From assembly GCA_004325065.1 (NCBI GenBank), contig PITI01000194.1, positions 1 through 17,217 of the forward strand: 17,217 nt of DNA, written 5' to 3'. The DNA is from Hamiltosporidium magnivora. Taxonomy: Eukaryota; Microsporidia; Dubosqiidae. A program made the translations under genes and the position numbers. Positions 8,291 to 17,217 of the stretch are shown here, piece by piece (positions within the stretch are counted from its first letter, which is position 1; each line of letters opens with the position of its first letter). The notes under the pieces were generated by a model that was not told where the DNA came from, searched no databases, and worked only from the letters and a program-made list of their open reading frames with translations.

Positions 8291-9106
8291 ATGAGCACAA
8301 CATTCACTGAAAATATATTGAGTATGGATGCTGATGCACAAGAACATAGAATGTTGGCTACTACGGCTGAGAAGCTGATTAAGATTTATACAATCGATAA
8401 TGATCAAATAAATCCAGAGTTCGAACTAAAAGGTCATGATGGTCCAGTGACATCCGCAAAATTTATTAACAAAGGAGAATTAATAGCTTCTTGTTGTTTT
8501 ACAGGGAAAGTTATTATTTGGAAATTGGAAGGAAATTCCTACAACAAAAAATTTGAAAGGAAAATTTTTGAAGGTTCCTTGAATTCCTTATCAGTAAAAA
8601 ATATTGAAAATGGATTTATAGTATTTTGTGCGTGTAGTGATGGAAATGTAAGAACTTTACAATTTGATTTTTCTCTAAACTGTTCAGAAGACTTGTTTTT
8701 TGCTCATAGATTTGGTGTGACCTGTATTGATAATAATGACTTGTATGTTGTTACTGGTGGTTTGGATTCAAATGTGACACTTTGGGATTTAAAAGAAAAA
8801 AAAGAAATCGAAACATTTTCTGACCATAAAAAATTTATTAGAGCCGTTGCTGTTTGTCCAGCCAACGAATTTAATATTTTAACATTTGCAAGCTGTGCTG
8901 AAGATGGTAGTTTAGTGATTTATAGTCGAGAGGATGATTGTATTGTCAAACAAATTATTGAAATGGGTTCACCCTGTTATTCAGTATCTTGGAGTGCTTC
9001 TGGATTTTCTATATGTGTAGGATACGGGGATTCATTTTTTAAAACATTTGTTCCTGATGTAAGTGGTAAGTTTAAAGAAGTAGAAATCGTATCCAATGAA
9101 AAATAA
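8291..9106 (+). CDS. SEC13: SEC13, COPII coat and nuclear pore WD40 protein
   Basis: The 271-residue product is an open WD40 propeller of the Sec13 type. Six blades can be followed. Residues 21-36 form the N-terminal blade. Residues 46-81 contain LKGHDGPVTSAKF and GKVIIWKLEG, matching the typical Sec13 GHxGPVWxV...DGKVIIWK block. Blades three to six cover 107-126, 138-171 (FGVTC...VTGGLDSNVTLWD), 176-214 (ASCAEDGSLVIY) and 228-257 (SVSWSASG). In other eukaryotes Sec13 pairs with Sec31 in the COPII outer coat and with a Nup145C/Nup96 homologue in the nuclear pore, each partner giving the missing seventh blade. The product is a little shorter than the roughly 297-residue yeast protein, in keeping with microsporidian compaction. 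Start choice is supported by the CCC motif two bases upstream. No intron or frame damage is seen. Confidence 0.95.
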   Translation: MSTTFTENILSMDADAQEHRMLATTAEKLIKIYTIDNDQINPEFELKGHDGPVTSAKFINKGELIASCCFTGKVIIWKLEGNSYNKKFERKIFEGSLNSLSVKNIENGFIVFCACSDGNVRTLQFDFSLNCSEDLFFAHRFGVTCIDNNDLYVVTGGLDSNVTLWDLKEKKEIETFSDHKKFIRAVAVCPANEFNILTFASCAEDGSLVIYSREDDCIVKQIIEMGSPCYSVSWSASGFSICVGYGDSFFKTFVPDVSGKFKEVEIVSNEK

Positions 9107-9107
9107 A

Positions 9108-9488
9108 ATGTTGACTATAATTTTATATTTTAAAATGTTAGTTTATATATTTCTTTTTGTATTTGAAAAGCTGGTAAAATATAAAATTTCATTCGATTGG
9201 ACTTTCAAAAAAAAAATTTACTGTAGAACTTTTAATCAAAAAAAATTCTATTTCGACGAAAAAACTAGTTTTTTTCAAAAAATATATTCTAATAAATTCA
9301 AATTTAAATACCTGAAACAATTAGCAATAAAAAATATAAATATATTTGTATTTATGAAAGATTTTGGATTAAATAAGCATAATAACCAGAAAAATAGAAA
9401 TACTAAAAAAGTAAAAAAAAATGAAAAATCCCTCACACTAATAAAATTTTTCCATCCAATTGAAGATTTTTTGACGTTGCGATGTTAA
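9108..9488 (+). CDS. Hypothetical Lys-rich small protein with hydrophobic N-terminus
   Basis: A 126-codon frame begins one base after the SEC13 stop (ATG 9108). An in-frame upstream ATG at 9096 would overlap the end of SEC13 by 11 bases and add four residues. I prefer 9108 because it avoids the overlap and gives a cleaner hydrophobic leader (MLTIILYFKMLVYIFLFVF). The rest is rich in Lys, Phe, Asn and Ile, strongly basic, and ends in PIEDFLTLRC. No family is recognised. In sequence this AT-rich a stop is expected about every 10 codons, so 126 open codons are unlikely by chance. Against it, no CCC motif precedes the start and residue use mirrors raw base composition. It may be a rapidly evolving secreted protein or a fading gene. 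Confidence 0.45.
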   Translation: MLTIILYFKMLVYIFLFVFEKLVKYKISFDWTFKKKIYCRTFNQKKFYFDEKTSFFQKIYSNKFKFKYLKQLAIKNINIFVFMKDFGLNKHNNQKNRNTKKVKKNEKSLTLIKFFHPIEDFLTLRC

Positions 9489-10985
9489 AAAGACACAAAA
9501 ATACATACTTAACGGTTCTTTAAACGCAATAAAAAGCATCTTGTTTAATTCAAGGTTTTATGGAGCAAATTAAATCAGAATCGTAATTTTTTTAAAAAAC
9601 TACGACTAAACATAAATTTATAAGGTAAGACAAGCCGTGTTTTTCTAATTTTAGTTTTAAAGAAAGAAAGTAAATTTCAATATCATGAAACTTTAAAAAA
9701 TTATTGAATTATTGTGTGATTAAATATTAAAAAAAGGTGTAGATAAGAAAATTACAAATAAATAAACAACCGGTACAATAATACATCTGATTTACTCAAA
9801 TAAATATGAATGTGTGTATACTAACGAGTTGGATCTTATTCTTTTTAATAACTCATCAAAAATGTGCATTCGAGAATAATAGAGAGATTTTATATTCATA
9901 ATTCTTAGAATACTCATTAATGAGACAGGTATATATTATTCATAATCAAGTAAACAATATTGGGTTGGGAAAATCGAAATTAATTCATGAGAGATATTTT
10001 AACTTTTATAAACCGAGAAATTAAAGAAGTATTGCTTTCTGAAAAATCAGTTAAGTTTCGTTTAAAATTTATTGTCAAAATAATCGCTTTTGTGATACCT
10101 TGGATAAATGAACGTATATGTTTTTTTGAAGATGGATAAGAGACATTCAAATCGTTTATTTTAATCTATTAAGAGGACTGGCTCACTATCAAATGCCAAT
10201 GCGAACTTAGAAAGATCATCTAAAGAAATAATACACAAAACATAGGATACAAACAGCCATGTTTATACTGCAATACACATCATTGAGCAAGAAAATGCCT
10301 CAAAAAAAATTAATTAGTCTCAAACTGTAGATAAAATAACCGAAATCAAACCATGAATTCACAATTTAGAAAAATTCAAATAAAGAAAAATAGGTGATAT
10401 GGTGAAAGATAACTAGTGATTAAACATATCTTGTTTTATGTTTTGGAAAGATTTATTTTTATTCTTTTTTACTATCTAGACATTAAAAAAATATAAAAAC
10501 GTGTGTTTATTGAGAGAAAATATATTTTTAACAATTTGTTGGAAGTTTTAAAATATTGAAACCATCTTTCTAATAAATATTTGTCTAGAAAAGGTAGAAT
10601 AATTGCCTTCAACATAGTTATTCATCTAATTTTGCGAAAATTATTATAAATTGATTTCAGAATATTTATTTTGGCAAATTTATAATTTTTTAATGGTTTT
10701 CGCGTCTTTTAGCAAATAAACATATGGTTAGTCATTTTTTCCAAATATATTTTCTTTGAAAGACTTTTTATAAGTTTATATGGCAGTATGGTACATAAGA
10801 AAAATAGTTTAAACTATGCTTATTACTTTTAACATTTTTTTTTCATTTGAAAGTTTCAATTTATGAACAGAAACTACCTAAACGCGCATATTGTTTTAGT
10901 TTAGCTCACAATTTAAATTTTTTTGCTGATTTAGAATATTTTAGCACTGAAAAATAAAAAGGAAATATAAATTAAAGTAGATTTT
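9489..10985. other. AT-rich region without intact genes
   Basis: No frame of 60 codons or more occurs. Apart from the short relic at 9987-10139 and broken coding-like stretches that follow it to about 10360, I see only A/T-rich sequence. No tRNA-like cloverleaf or rRNA-like block was noticed here. Confidence 0.6.
9987..10139 (+). pseudogene. Possible gene relic, 50 codons
   Basis: ATG 9987 opens a 50-codon frame with ordinary protein-like composition (MRDILTFINREIKEVL at the start, then a hydrophobic segment FIVKIIAFVIPW). After its stop, another frame looks coding-like for several dozen codons around 10155-10310 (for example SHVYTAIHIIEQENA), broken by TAA and TAG stops. This could be a degraded gene on the plus strand, but no family can be named and chance is not excluded. 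Confidence 0.25.
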
Positions 10986-12011
10986 TTATTCAAACTTTGG
11001 GAATATCTCATCCAGATTCTGTTCAATCGTATTTTGAAATATGGTTTCAAAATAGTTTACTATGAAGGTTTAAGTTGATCTGCTAGGTACAGAATAAACC
11101 GTCTATTCTCGATTTACCCACATTCAAAGGATTAATATGTAATTTTGATTTCATAATATTATCTTCTTGCGTTTCTGACAGGTGATATTTATAATTCCAA
11201 AATGAAATGCCTATCTGATAAAATATATCGGTTAATATTTCTTTAAAATAATGATTTTTTACAAAACTATTAAATAGAAACTCGGCTTGTATATTTCCAA
11301 ATTTATCAGTTTTGTAAAATTGATATAAAATATTCAAAGTACATAAATTAACAACAGGAGCAGAAGTAAGAAATTTTTGTTCAATATTCTAAATTATTGA
11401 GGTCATTAAAAAAGCCATCACATCCAATATTAAATTCTTCTTTTCTACGGTTCATAGTTTCTAGGTTAAAAGAACTAAATTTTGTTTCTGCTTCATAAAT
11501 TCTTTTTTGAATTTCATCATAAAATATAGAATATGACTCGCTTGTGCAGTTCGGTTCTTTTTTTTAAGGACTCAATCGATATCTTACATTTTTAAATGAT
11601 GATTTCTAATACCGTATTTTCTAATAGATAAACTAATTTATCTATAATATTCCAGTAGCAATCAATTGGCAACTCTGATTTAAATTCACAAAAATCTTTT
11701 GGACTATTCCGCAAAATATTCATCAGCTCAAAAAAATGTTTTTCAAGATGTGGTGGATATTTCTTAACGACATTCGTTAATATATTTTCCAGAATCCCAT
11801 CATTATCGTGATAAAATCCACCACCTAGTATAAACCAAGTTAGATTGTATGAAAATAGATTAATAAAATACTTATTGGTTAGTAAATGACGTTAAATATC
11901 AACAGGCGTGGTTTTAATCTCGGCATTCAAATCGTATGTTTCTTTTGATGTCAATATTTACTTCAAAAACCAAATCTTAAAAACCAATGTACCATTCAAA
12001 CAAAGCATCAT
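10986..12011 (-). pseudogene. Decayed protein gene with three in-frame stops and three frameshifts
   Basis: A coding trace of about 340 codons runs leftward from ATG 12011. Frame A (12011 to about 11560) contains LFSYNLTWFILGGGFYHDND and KDFCEFKSELPIDCYWNI, and is broken by three TAA stops. An A8 run near 11558-11565 moves the trace to frame B (NCTSESYSIFYDEIQKRIYE). Near 11386 it shifts to frame C (TSAPVVNLCTLNILYQFYK), which carries the only ORF above 60 codons (11337-11083). It then shifts back to frame A (NYFETIFQNTIEQNLDEIF) and ends at TAA 10988. Residue composition stays protein-like through each switch, with Trp, Cys, Gly and Pro kept, which random A/T sequence would not give. No family is recognised and I see no similarity to the intact 446-residue gene. 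Sequencing errors at homopolymers could explain one or two shifts but not the stops as well. Confidence 0.7.
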
Positions 12012-13285
12012 GGATTGAAAATATTTTTTTTAAAAAAGAGAATAATTTTCTATTTTAGTAAATATCATGGCAAGAATTACAAAAAAAGCAAATTATTTTG
12101 AATTTTTTTTTAAAAAGTGAATAAATCAAAATGGTTTACAAATGCAATGGTTTATTCGAATAAAATAATAATAAGAGTTTACAATGCGGATTAGCAATAC
12201 AATAAATCAACTTAAGTTTTAAAAATATAACAATTTTTTAAAATATTTGTGCTCATCAAAACTAGAGTGCGTCCAATTTACATTTTTTATTGTTACTTTC
12301 GAATCGACTACGATAAATGCACTTGAAAAAAATTGTTGGTTCATTTGTATCTGAGTTTAGTTTCAAAAAATTAAGAAATGGACTCAGTTGAAAAATATAA
12401 ATTAAAGTAAAAAAAATTTTGTGTTTAAATATTTCTTTTTTATAACTTGTATGACATAGTTTTCAAGTTCTAGAGAAATCATAGAAAATATGAATGCATA
12501 CATATGTATTTGAAAGAAGAACATTCGTAGTATTGCATAATAAATAGATCGTTAGATTAAATTATTTATCTCTAATAAAGTTGAAAAATATATTTAATAT
12601 TCAATGCTACAAAGTTCGTATACATACATGTAGATACAATTTTGTTCAAAAAAACATAAATAAAATCAATAGCCCTGTACAACATATAAAGTTCGTTAAA
12701 TTAAAAATCATTGATTATTTTCATAAATTCAGATCAAGAATCTTATGTAGCAGATACGAATTATACTAAAATGATTGAATAGAAATAAAAGAAAAAAAGC
12801 AAAAATTTCGGAATTGACGCTGTAAACTATTATTTTAAGAAAAGTATAATACACTATGTATAATGGGTTGTTCCTTATATTATCTGTATATCATTAAAAA
12901 AAGTAATATTTTTATGTTAACTGTTAATTTAAATCTGTTAGAATAAAACTGAAGTTTTAAAAATGTTTTTAAGACTATAATTTTAATTATTGTCTCTATT
13001 TCTAAATAAAATATCTTTGTAGATTATATTCTCATGTGAATTTGAATCAAAGGTTGATGAAAAATCGCGCAGAATTGTAGTAGAACTTCAATATATATAA
13101 AAAAATTAAAAGATAAAAATTATATCATAAAAAATGAATTGCATCTTAATTTTACTATTATATACTTTTTTTTATTTCGGCATAGTAATATTTTGATAAT
13201 ACACATGCTTGTTTTCGAGCTTACTCGTATGGAATATATTTTGACAATAAATTAAGAAATTTAAAAAACCAAAAACTTGATAGTT
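12012..13285. other. AT-rich region with one short relic and no intact gene
   Basis: A 62-codon plus-strand frame at 12581-12769 is within chance expectation. The only stretch with possible coding character is the minus-strand frame at 12265-12462, described separately. The remainder is A/T-rich without recognisable RNA genes or mobile-element ends. Confidence 0.5.
12265..12462 (-). pseudogene. Open frame relic with zinc-finger-like Cys/His pattern
   Basis: Sixty-six codons lie open between a TGA (12465-12463) and a TAG (12264-12262), without a usable ATG. Its second half reads FFKCIYRSRFESNNKKCKLD. After a one-base shift the sequence goes on with SSFDEHKYFKKL. The order aromatic-x-C, basic linker, K-C-K-x-D-A, then H resembles the FLYWCH-type zinc fingers found at the start of some MULE transposases, which are known in Nosema genomes. 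That link is a guess from pattern: only one histidine of the expected pair is visible and no transposase core follows. Confidence 0.3.
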
Positions 13286-13468
13286 TTAAAGCGGCTTTAT
13301 TCTGCCTTTACTTAAAAATATATAGATATTGGCTATACTTATCTGAAGACCTATAAAATACCAGAGGCAGTTTTCTTTCGACAATTCAGCTTTCATTTTT
13401 ATAAAAGCCAACCATTTTTTCTCTTCTTTCTTGTATCTTTGTATGAAAAAACTCTTGAAAAGTAATCC
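13286..13468 (-). pseudogene. Open frame relic, 61 codons, no start
   Basis: A frame with no ATG near its start stays open from 13468 to the TAA at 13288-13286 and reads like protein (KEEKKWLAFIKMKAELSKEN, then CLWYFIGLQISIANIYIF). Upstream on the same strand, short coding-like pieces in other frames (for example MGNVPEKQQSNIILKLLDKQ near 13676-13617) suggest that a longer gene has decayed here. Family unknown. Confidence 0.3.
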
Positions 13469-13831
13469 TTAATGAATATGATAGATAATACAGTAACAAA
13501 CGATAAAATATTCACTATTTTCTTAATCACGCGTTCCTATACTTCATCACATTCCTTTCATAGCTAAAAAAGCTGACTTATAAATTCAAATTTTTATCTA
13601 ATGGTATACTTTTTGTTTGTCAAGTAATTTCAAAATTATATTCGATTGTTGTTTCTCTGGAACATTTCCCATACTTCTCAATTTTCGGTTTTATGACTAC
13701 GAGAAGAAATTTTTCACCTCTATTATTCTTACAAATACCCGCATTAGGTTGAATAAAAATGAATCTGTTTTATTTCATACAATGCTTAAATAGAACTTTT
13801 ACAAATTTCGACTGATATTTGTTCAAACCAG

Positions 13832-14244
13832 ATGATGCATTCGCTGTTTTTATTGAAACGAATTGATAAACCTTTAAACCCGGACTTTGTTTTGAGATGT
13901 TATGATCTTTCTCTTAAAAACCTAAGATTATTTAAACATCGAAATTCTGTATATATTGGAAAATGTGATTCCCGACTGTTATCTCATTGTAAAATAATCG
14001 GAACACTTCATATTGAAACATATACTTTAAGAAGATTTAATACTTTCGAGCATTATATTTCAAATGCAAATAAAAAGAGAAATGTTAAATAACAATCTTA
14101 AACCTTTACATGACATTTCCAATCCATTATTTTAATTCGTATTATTTCTCAGATCAATACAACAGTTTTGCACGACATGTCCTAGAAGTCGTGAAACGAT
14201 TTGTATTATTTGAGAGTTTTTGCTCAATGCTGGAAATTTCTTAA
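13832..14244 (+). pseudogene. Leucine-rich relic in two adjacent frames
   Basis: The first part (13832-14092, 86 codons; the frame is open back to about 13790) contains DKPLNPDFVLRCYDLSLKNL and SRLLSHCKIIGTLHIETYTL. Seventeen bases after its stop, a second frame (14110-14244, 44 codons) reads VLEVVKRFVLFESFCSMLE. Coding-like, leucine-rich sequence goes on in yet another frame to about 14390 (LNVKQFQTLSLFF, NLLVLHLYFLTPLF). Regularly spaced leucines recall leucine-rich-repeat proteins, which are common in microsporidia. I read this as one decayed plus-strand gene; the 86-codon part could instead be a small intact gene. Confidence 0.35.
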
Positions 14245-14399
14245 ACGTTAAACAGTTTCAGACTCTTTCGTTATTTTTTTCGACTTGAAATTTATTGGTT
14301 CTACATTTGTATTTTCTTACACCTTTATTTATTTATTTTTGGTTAAGGTTTAAGTTTATTGAATGTATCTTGCCGAGTTTTTAAATTTCAATAAGTTAC

Positions 14400-14435
14400 C
14401 GTCTCCTTTATAAATGCTTTCGTCTCCTTTATAAA
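14400..14435. repeat. 15-bp direct repeat, 21-bp period
   Basis: CGTCTCCTTTATAAA occurs at 14400-14414 and exactly again at 14421-14435. This is a simple local duplication in otherwise unique sequence. Confidence 0.8.
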
Positions 14436-14989
14436 ACAATTTTTCGTTTATTGATGCGATAGGTTTTGCTTTGTGTAAGTAAATTCTTGTTCCTGAACGA
14501 TAATTAGACTGCTTATTATTTCTTCCCGCTGTAATATTCTATACTAATTATTTTAATCTCTTCTAAGTAAATGTTTCAGCCATTGATTTTTACTAATTTT
14601 CTCCAAAAACCATATAAATAAAATATAATAATAGATTAACATCGAAAAGTGCTGCAGATAAAAAGGGATTATAAATATTACTTCTGGTTTTTCCATTGCA
14701 TAAATATAAATCGTTTATATTTGAAAGAATGCTTTATTTTTATAAAATCAAAGTTTTTCTAGTTATAATCAAATAGAACTTCTCTACTACTCTGTCACCA
14801 TTCCTTAGTTTCTCAATCTTGCATATTTTTATCTCAAATAAACATAAAATCAATTTAATGAGTGAGAAGTTTATTCATATTTTTTTAATATATATTGCCT
14901 AGGTTGTGATTTAAAGTGTAATCCCATCTTGAGCTACCTAAGAAAAGCTACATTCCGACTTATTTTAAACTTTTTAGGAAAAAAATATT
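14436..14989. other. AT-rich stretch, nothing recognised
   Basis: No frame of interest, no tandem repeat and no RNA gene was noticed between the 15-bp repeat and the second GC-rich island. Confidence 0.5.
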
Positions 14990-15406
14990 TCAGTAAAGAT
15001 TTTTTCGGCAATTTACACGAGGTTCCTTTAAGGCGTTGTCATTTTGTAAAACTGGTATAACCACTGATTTAGCATTCATCCTCATTGGAGATAGAACCCT
15101 GCACGAGCGCTGGACGCAGTTAATAATACCGCTTACCGGTATTTTTCCAGTGGGGTTGTTTACTTTTTCGGGTTTCGTAGCAAGTGGTTTTAAAAGGTGG
15201 GTTGTTGGCTTTACGCCTAACCTCACCCCGCAGGACCAGTCTCCTTTAGTTGCCTTTTACGCCAAGCAGAGAATACCCAAAGCCAATTTGCTTGCAGGGT
15301 GGTGAGGAAGTACTTTAGTCTTCCTAGCTTTTTTTAATGTTATGGTTTTTTTGAATCTCCAGGCCAATAATTCTTTAATTCTCAGTGATTCAGGCATGGT
15401 TTTCAT
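14990..15406 (-). pseudogene. GC-rich frame with one internal stop, possible mobile-element fragment
   Basis: From ATG 15406 a frame runs 49 codons to TAA (15259-15257) and then continues in the same register for 88 more codons to the stop at 14992-14990. It is open upstream to a TGA at 15439-15437. The product would be very basic (FKKTITLKKARKTKVLPHHP, then GVKPTTHLLKPLATKPEKVN and QRSCRVLSPMRMNAKSVV). GC is about 47% over 15061-15300, unlike the AT-rich flanks and unlike the 446-residue gene, which suggests a foreign or recently inserted segment such as a retroelement or host DNA. The plus strand is also open across 15036-15305, so coding direction is not certain. No domain is recognised. 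Confidence 0.4.
15305..15335 (+). terminator. Hairpin followed by T7 run
   Basis: AGGAAG (15305-15310) pairs with CTTCCT (15320-15325) across a nine-base loop, and a run of seven T follows at 15329-15335. Downstream of a GC-rich non-repetitive block this looks like the 3' end of a polymerase III transcript read on the plus strand. I did not find convincing A and B boxes, so it may be coincidence. Confidence 0.3.
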
Positions 15407-16848
15407 ACCTTTACTTGTCCAAAACCGCAGGCTCAGTCATGATTTTTAACCTAGTATATAGAATAAATACAAACCAGCTTTTTTGGACAACTTTCACTGT
15501 TTTCTAGACCTTTACCTTTATATATCAATTTCTACCCAACAAACTCGGCCCCGTGTGATTATATGGTACTAAGTATCCAAATAATAATTTTCAAGCTTTC
15601 CACACGTAAACCTTGCCCATAAAATATTTTTAGTGTCTTAATTCTTTCTTATTGCTAATTTTTAGTAACAATTTTATGTATGCGAGCCAATAATCGACTC
15701 AAAAAGTTTTCTGAGTGAAAAAGTTTTATTTTGCTTTCAAGATTGCAATTTATTTACAAAAAAGCTTAATTATTTATTTTCAAGTTATTTATATGTCTCT
15801 AAGATAAAATAATTCGCTTAAATTAAATTAATCTGCCTATTTCTCTACTGATAAGTAAAATGTATGAATAATTTGGCCATGGATGGTTATTTAAGTCAAA
15901 AAACATCATTTCTAAAATGTTATTTTCTTAATTTCTAAAATGCAATATAATATCATGTTAATCACAAATTACAGAAGCCAACAACCATGCTCTATGAATT
16001 TGAAACAATAAACAAGACATAGAAACAGAAAGAAAATAAACCTTTTCTAAATTCTCTGGATCTTTGTGTCAATAAAAAACGAATACTTTAAATATCTAAT
16101 CAACTATTTTAAAAAATAAAAACTGTAATTTCATCAAAATTTAAGATTTAACATAAATGAAGATAGGATGTGAAATATTCGTTTATATTCCCTTTTTGCA
16201 TCCTATAAGTAAAAATTAAAATGTCCATAGTTATGTTAGACTTTTAAATATTTAGCTCATTCAAAAATTAAACTCAAATATTTACAAATATAACATCATT
16301 TGAGCAAAGATATTTTATAAATCAAAAATATTTCGTAAGCTGTTGCTCTTATAACAATCAATGAATGAAAAGAAGATACATAAATCGTAAATATGATAAT
16401 ATATATAATTCCCATCAATATCTTATGACAAGGGTATACCTATAGACTTTAATTTATTTAATCATTTAAAATATCTTTGGAAAATATATTTTTAGCCAAA
16501 TAATATTTACTTTTGTTTTATCTATCAAACAAATATTTGATCTCAGTACTTTAAATATTCTAAAATAAAATAAAAAAACAAACTTTTTAAAAATATTCAT
16601 TTATCAAATTTATATTTAATTCTTTCTCAAAAGCAATCAAATTGTAATTTTATACACAATGAAACATTTAGAAAGAAAAAATTTATACAAAGAATAAGAA
16701 ATATAAATTATATTCGAATATTTCGATGTTTGTATAAGTAAATGTAAATACCGAATAAGAATCTCCAATTTCAAAAAATAAAAATATTTTAATCCTTTGT
16801 ATAATGTATTATAGATCATTAAATTGTATTTGATTCTACGAAAATGAA

Positions 16849-16896
16849 AATAAATAGTAAATAGAATAAATATTAAATAGAATAAATAGTAAATAT
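16849..16896. repeat. 16-bp tandem repeat, three copies
   Basis: AATAAATA(G/T)TAAATA(G/T) repeats at 16849, 16865 and 16881, with single-base differences between copies. Confidence 0.75.
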
Positions 16897-17111
16897 ATTT
16901 TTCAGACTATTTTTTACCATAAAATAATTATTACTTATTTTACTGATTGATTCTTCAAAAAAAACTTTTATTTTTTGTACAATAAATGATCTAATTTATC
17001 TTTTTGAGAATAGCATTGAATTATTAACACTTTTAATTTATTCGTAAGTTATTTTGAACCGAAAAATGAAATCAAAAAATAATTTAAGAAAAAATTACAT
17101 CAATTTTTACC

Positions 17112-17217
17112 TTCATCATTAAAAAAATTTATTTAATAAAATTCTGGGTTAACAAATTTTCTCTCATTTAACTAAATTTCTTCCATCAATTATTCATCAT
17201 TAAAAAAATTTATTTAA
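17112..17217. repeat. 25-bp exact direct repeat at the window edge
   Basis: TTCATCATT followed by A7, TTTATTTAA occurs at 17112-17136 and identically at 17193-17217, where the window stops. A CATCAAT motif precedes both copies, so the unit is probably an 81-85 bp tandem repeat of which only the first period is complete here. Confidence 0.75.

Larger units (their letters stand above)
15407..17217. other. AT-rich right flank without genes
   Basis: GC remains moderately raised to about 15600 (for example CTCGGCCCCGTGTG near 15544), probably as part of the second island. From there to the window end the sequence is A/T-rich with no long frame; the 60-codon minus frame at 16819-16637 is within chance expectation. 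Two short repeat sets are listed separately. Confidence 0.55.

Noticed and set aside
12581..12769. 62-codon plus-strand frame
   Set aside because: Short, no leader, no CCC motif, composition equal to background; chance frames of this size are expected somewhere in 7 kb read in six frames.
15036..15305. 89-codon plus-strand frame across the second GC-rich island
   Set aside because: It mirrors the minus-strand frame, which extends further (to 15436) and is more consistently basic. At 47% GC, frames this long arise easily, so I kept only the minus reading, with low confidence.
16637..16819. 60-codon minus-strand frame
   Set aside because: Made of Ile/Tyr/Leu/Lys as expected from A/T sequence; no start signal and no recognisable motif.
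9489..17217. tRNA genes, rRNA genes or CRISPR arrays in the gene-poor half
   Set aside because: I looked for T-arm motifs of the GGTTCGA type, conserved rRNA blocks and regularly spaced identical repeats, and found none.

Overview
The window reads as a piece of a microsporidian nuclear genome, most likely from the Nosema/Vairimorpha group. Four observations support this. Background DNA is very AT-rich (about 13% GC in 7381-7440). The genes seen are intronless and lie on both strands. Two start codons are preceded almost directly by a CCC triplet, a start signal known from Nosema and other microsporidia. The left end holds a giant, cysteine-free, alanine-rich secreted protein that fits polar tube protein 3 (PTP3). 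The lineage call is inference; no database search was possible.

Layout. 1-4390 (minus) is an uninterrupted 1463-codon frame that leaves the left edge: the PTP3-like gene. 4391-5983 is AT-rich spacer with four sets of degenerate tandem repeats. 5984-7324 (minus) is an unrecognised 446-residue secreted or membrane-anchored protein. 7325-8290 separates it from the divergent SEC13 gene and contains a roughly 450-bp island of much higher GC, with no ORF and with interleaved inverted repeats. 8291-9106 (plus) is SEC13, a six-bladed WD40 protein of the COPII coat and nuclear pore. A lysine-rich 127-131 residue ORF follows directly (to 9488).

From 9489 to the right edge there is no convincing intact gene. 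This 7.7-kb stretch looks like a gene graveyard. The clearest relic is a minus-strand pseudogene (10986-12011) followed through three in-frame stops and three frameshifts. Weaker relics lie at 9987-10139, 12265-12462 (zinc-finger-like), 13286-13468 and 13832-14244. A second GC-rich island (about 14990-15440) carries a 138-codon frame with one internal stop. The right edge ends inside a 25-bp direct repeat, suggesting a repeat-limited contig end.

The three best genes have no operon-like link. PTP3 would be secreted through the ER during spore formation and SEC13 is part of the ER export machinery, but their proximity is not evidence of joint regulation.
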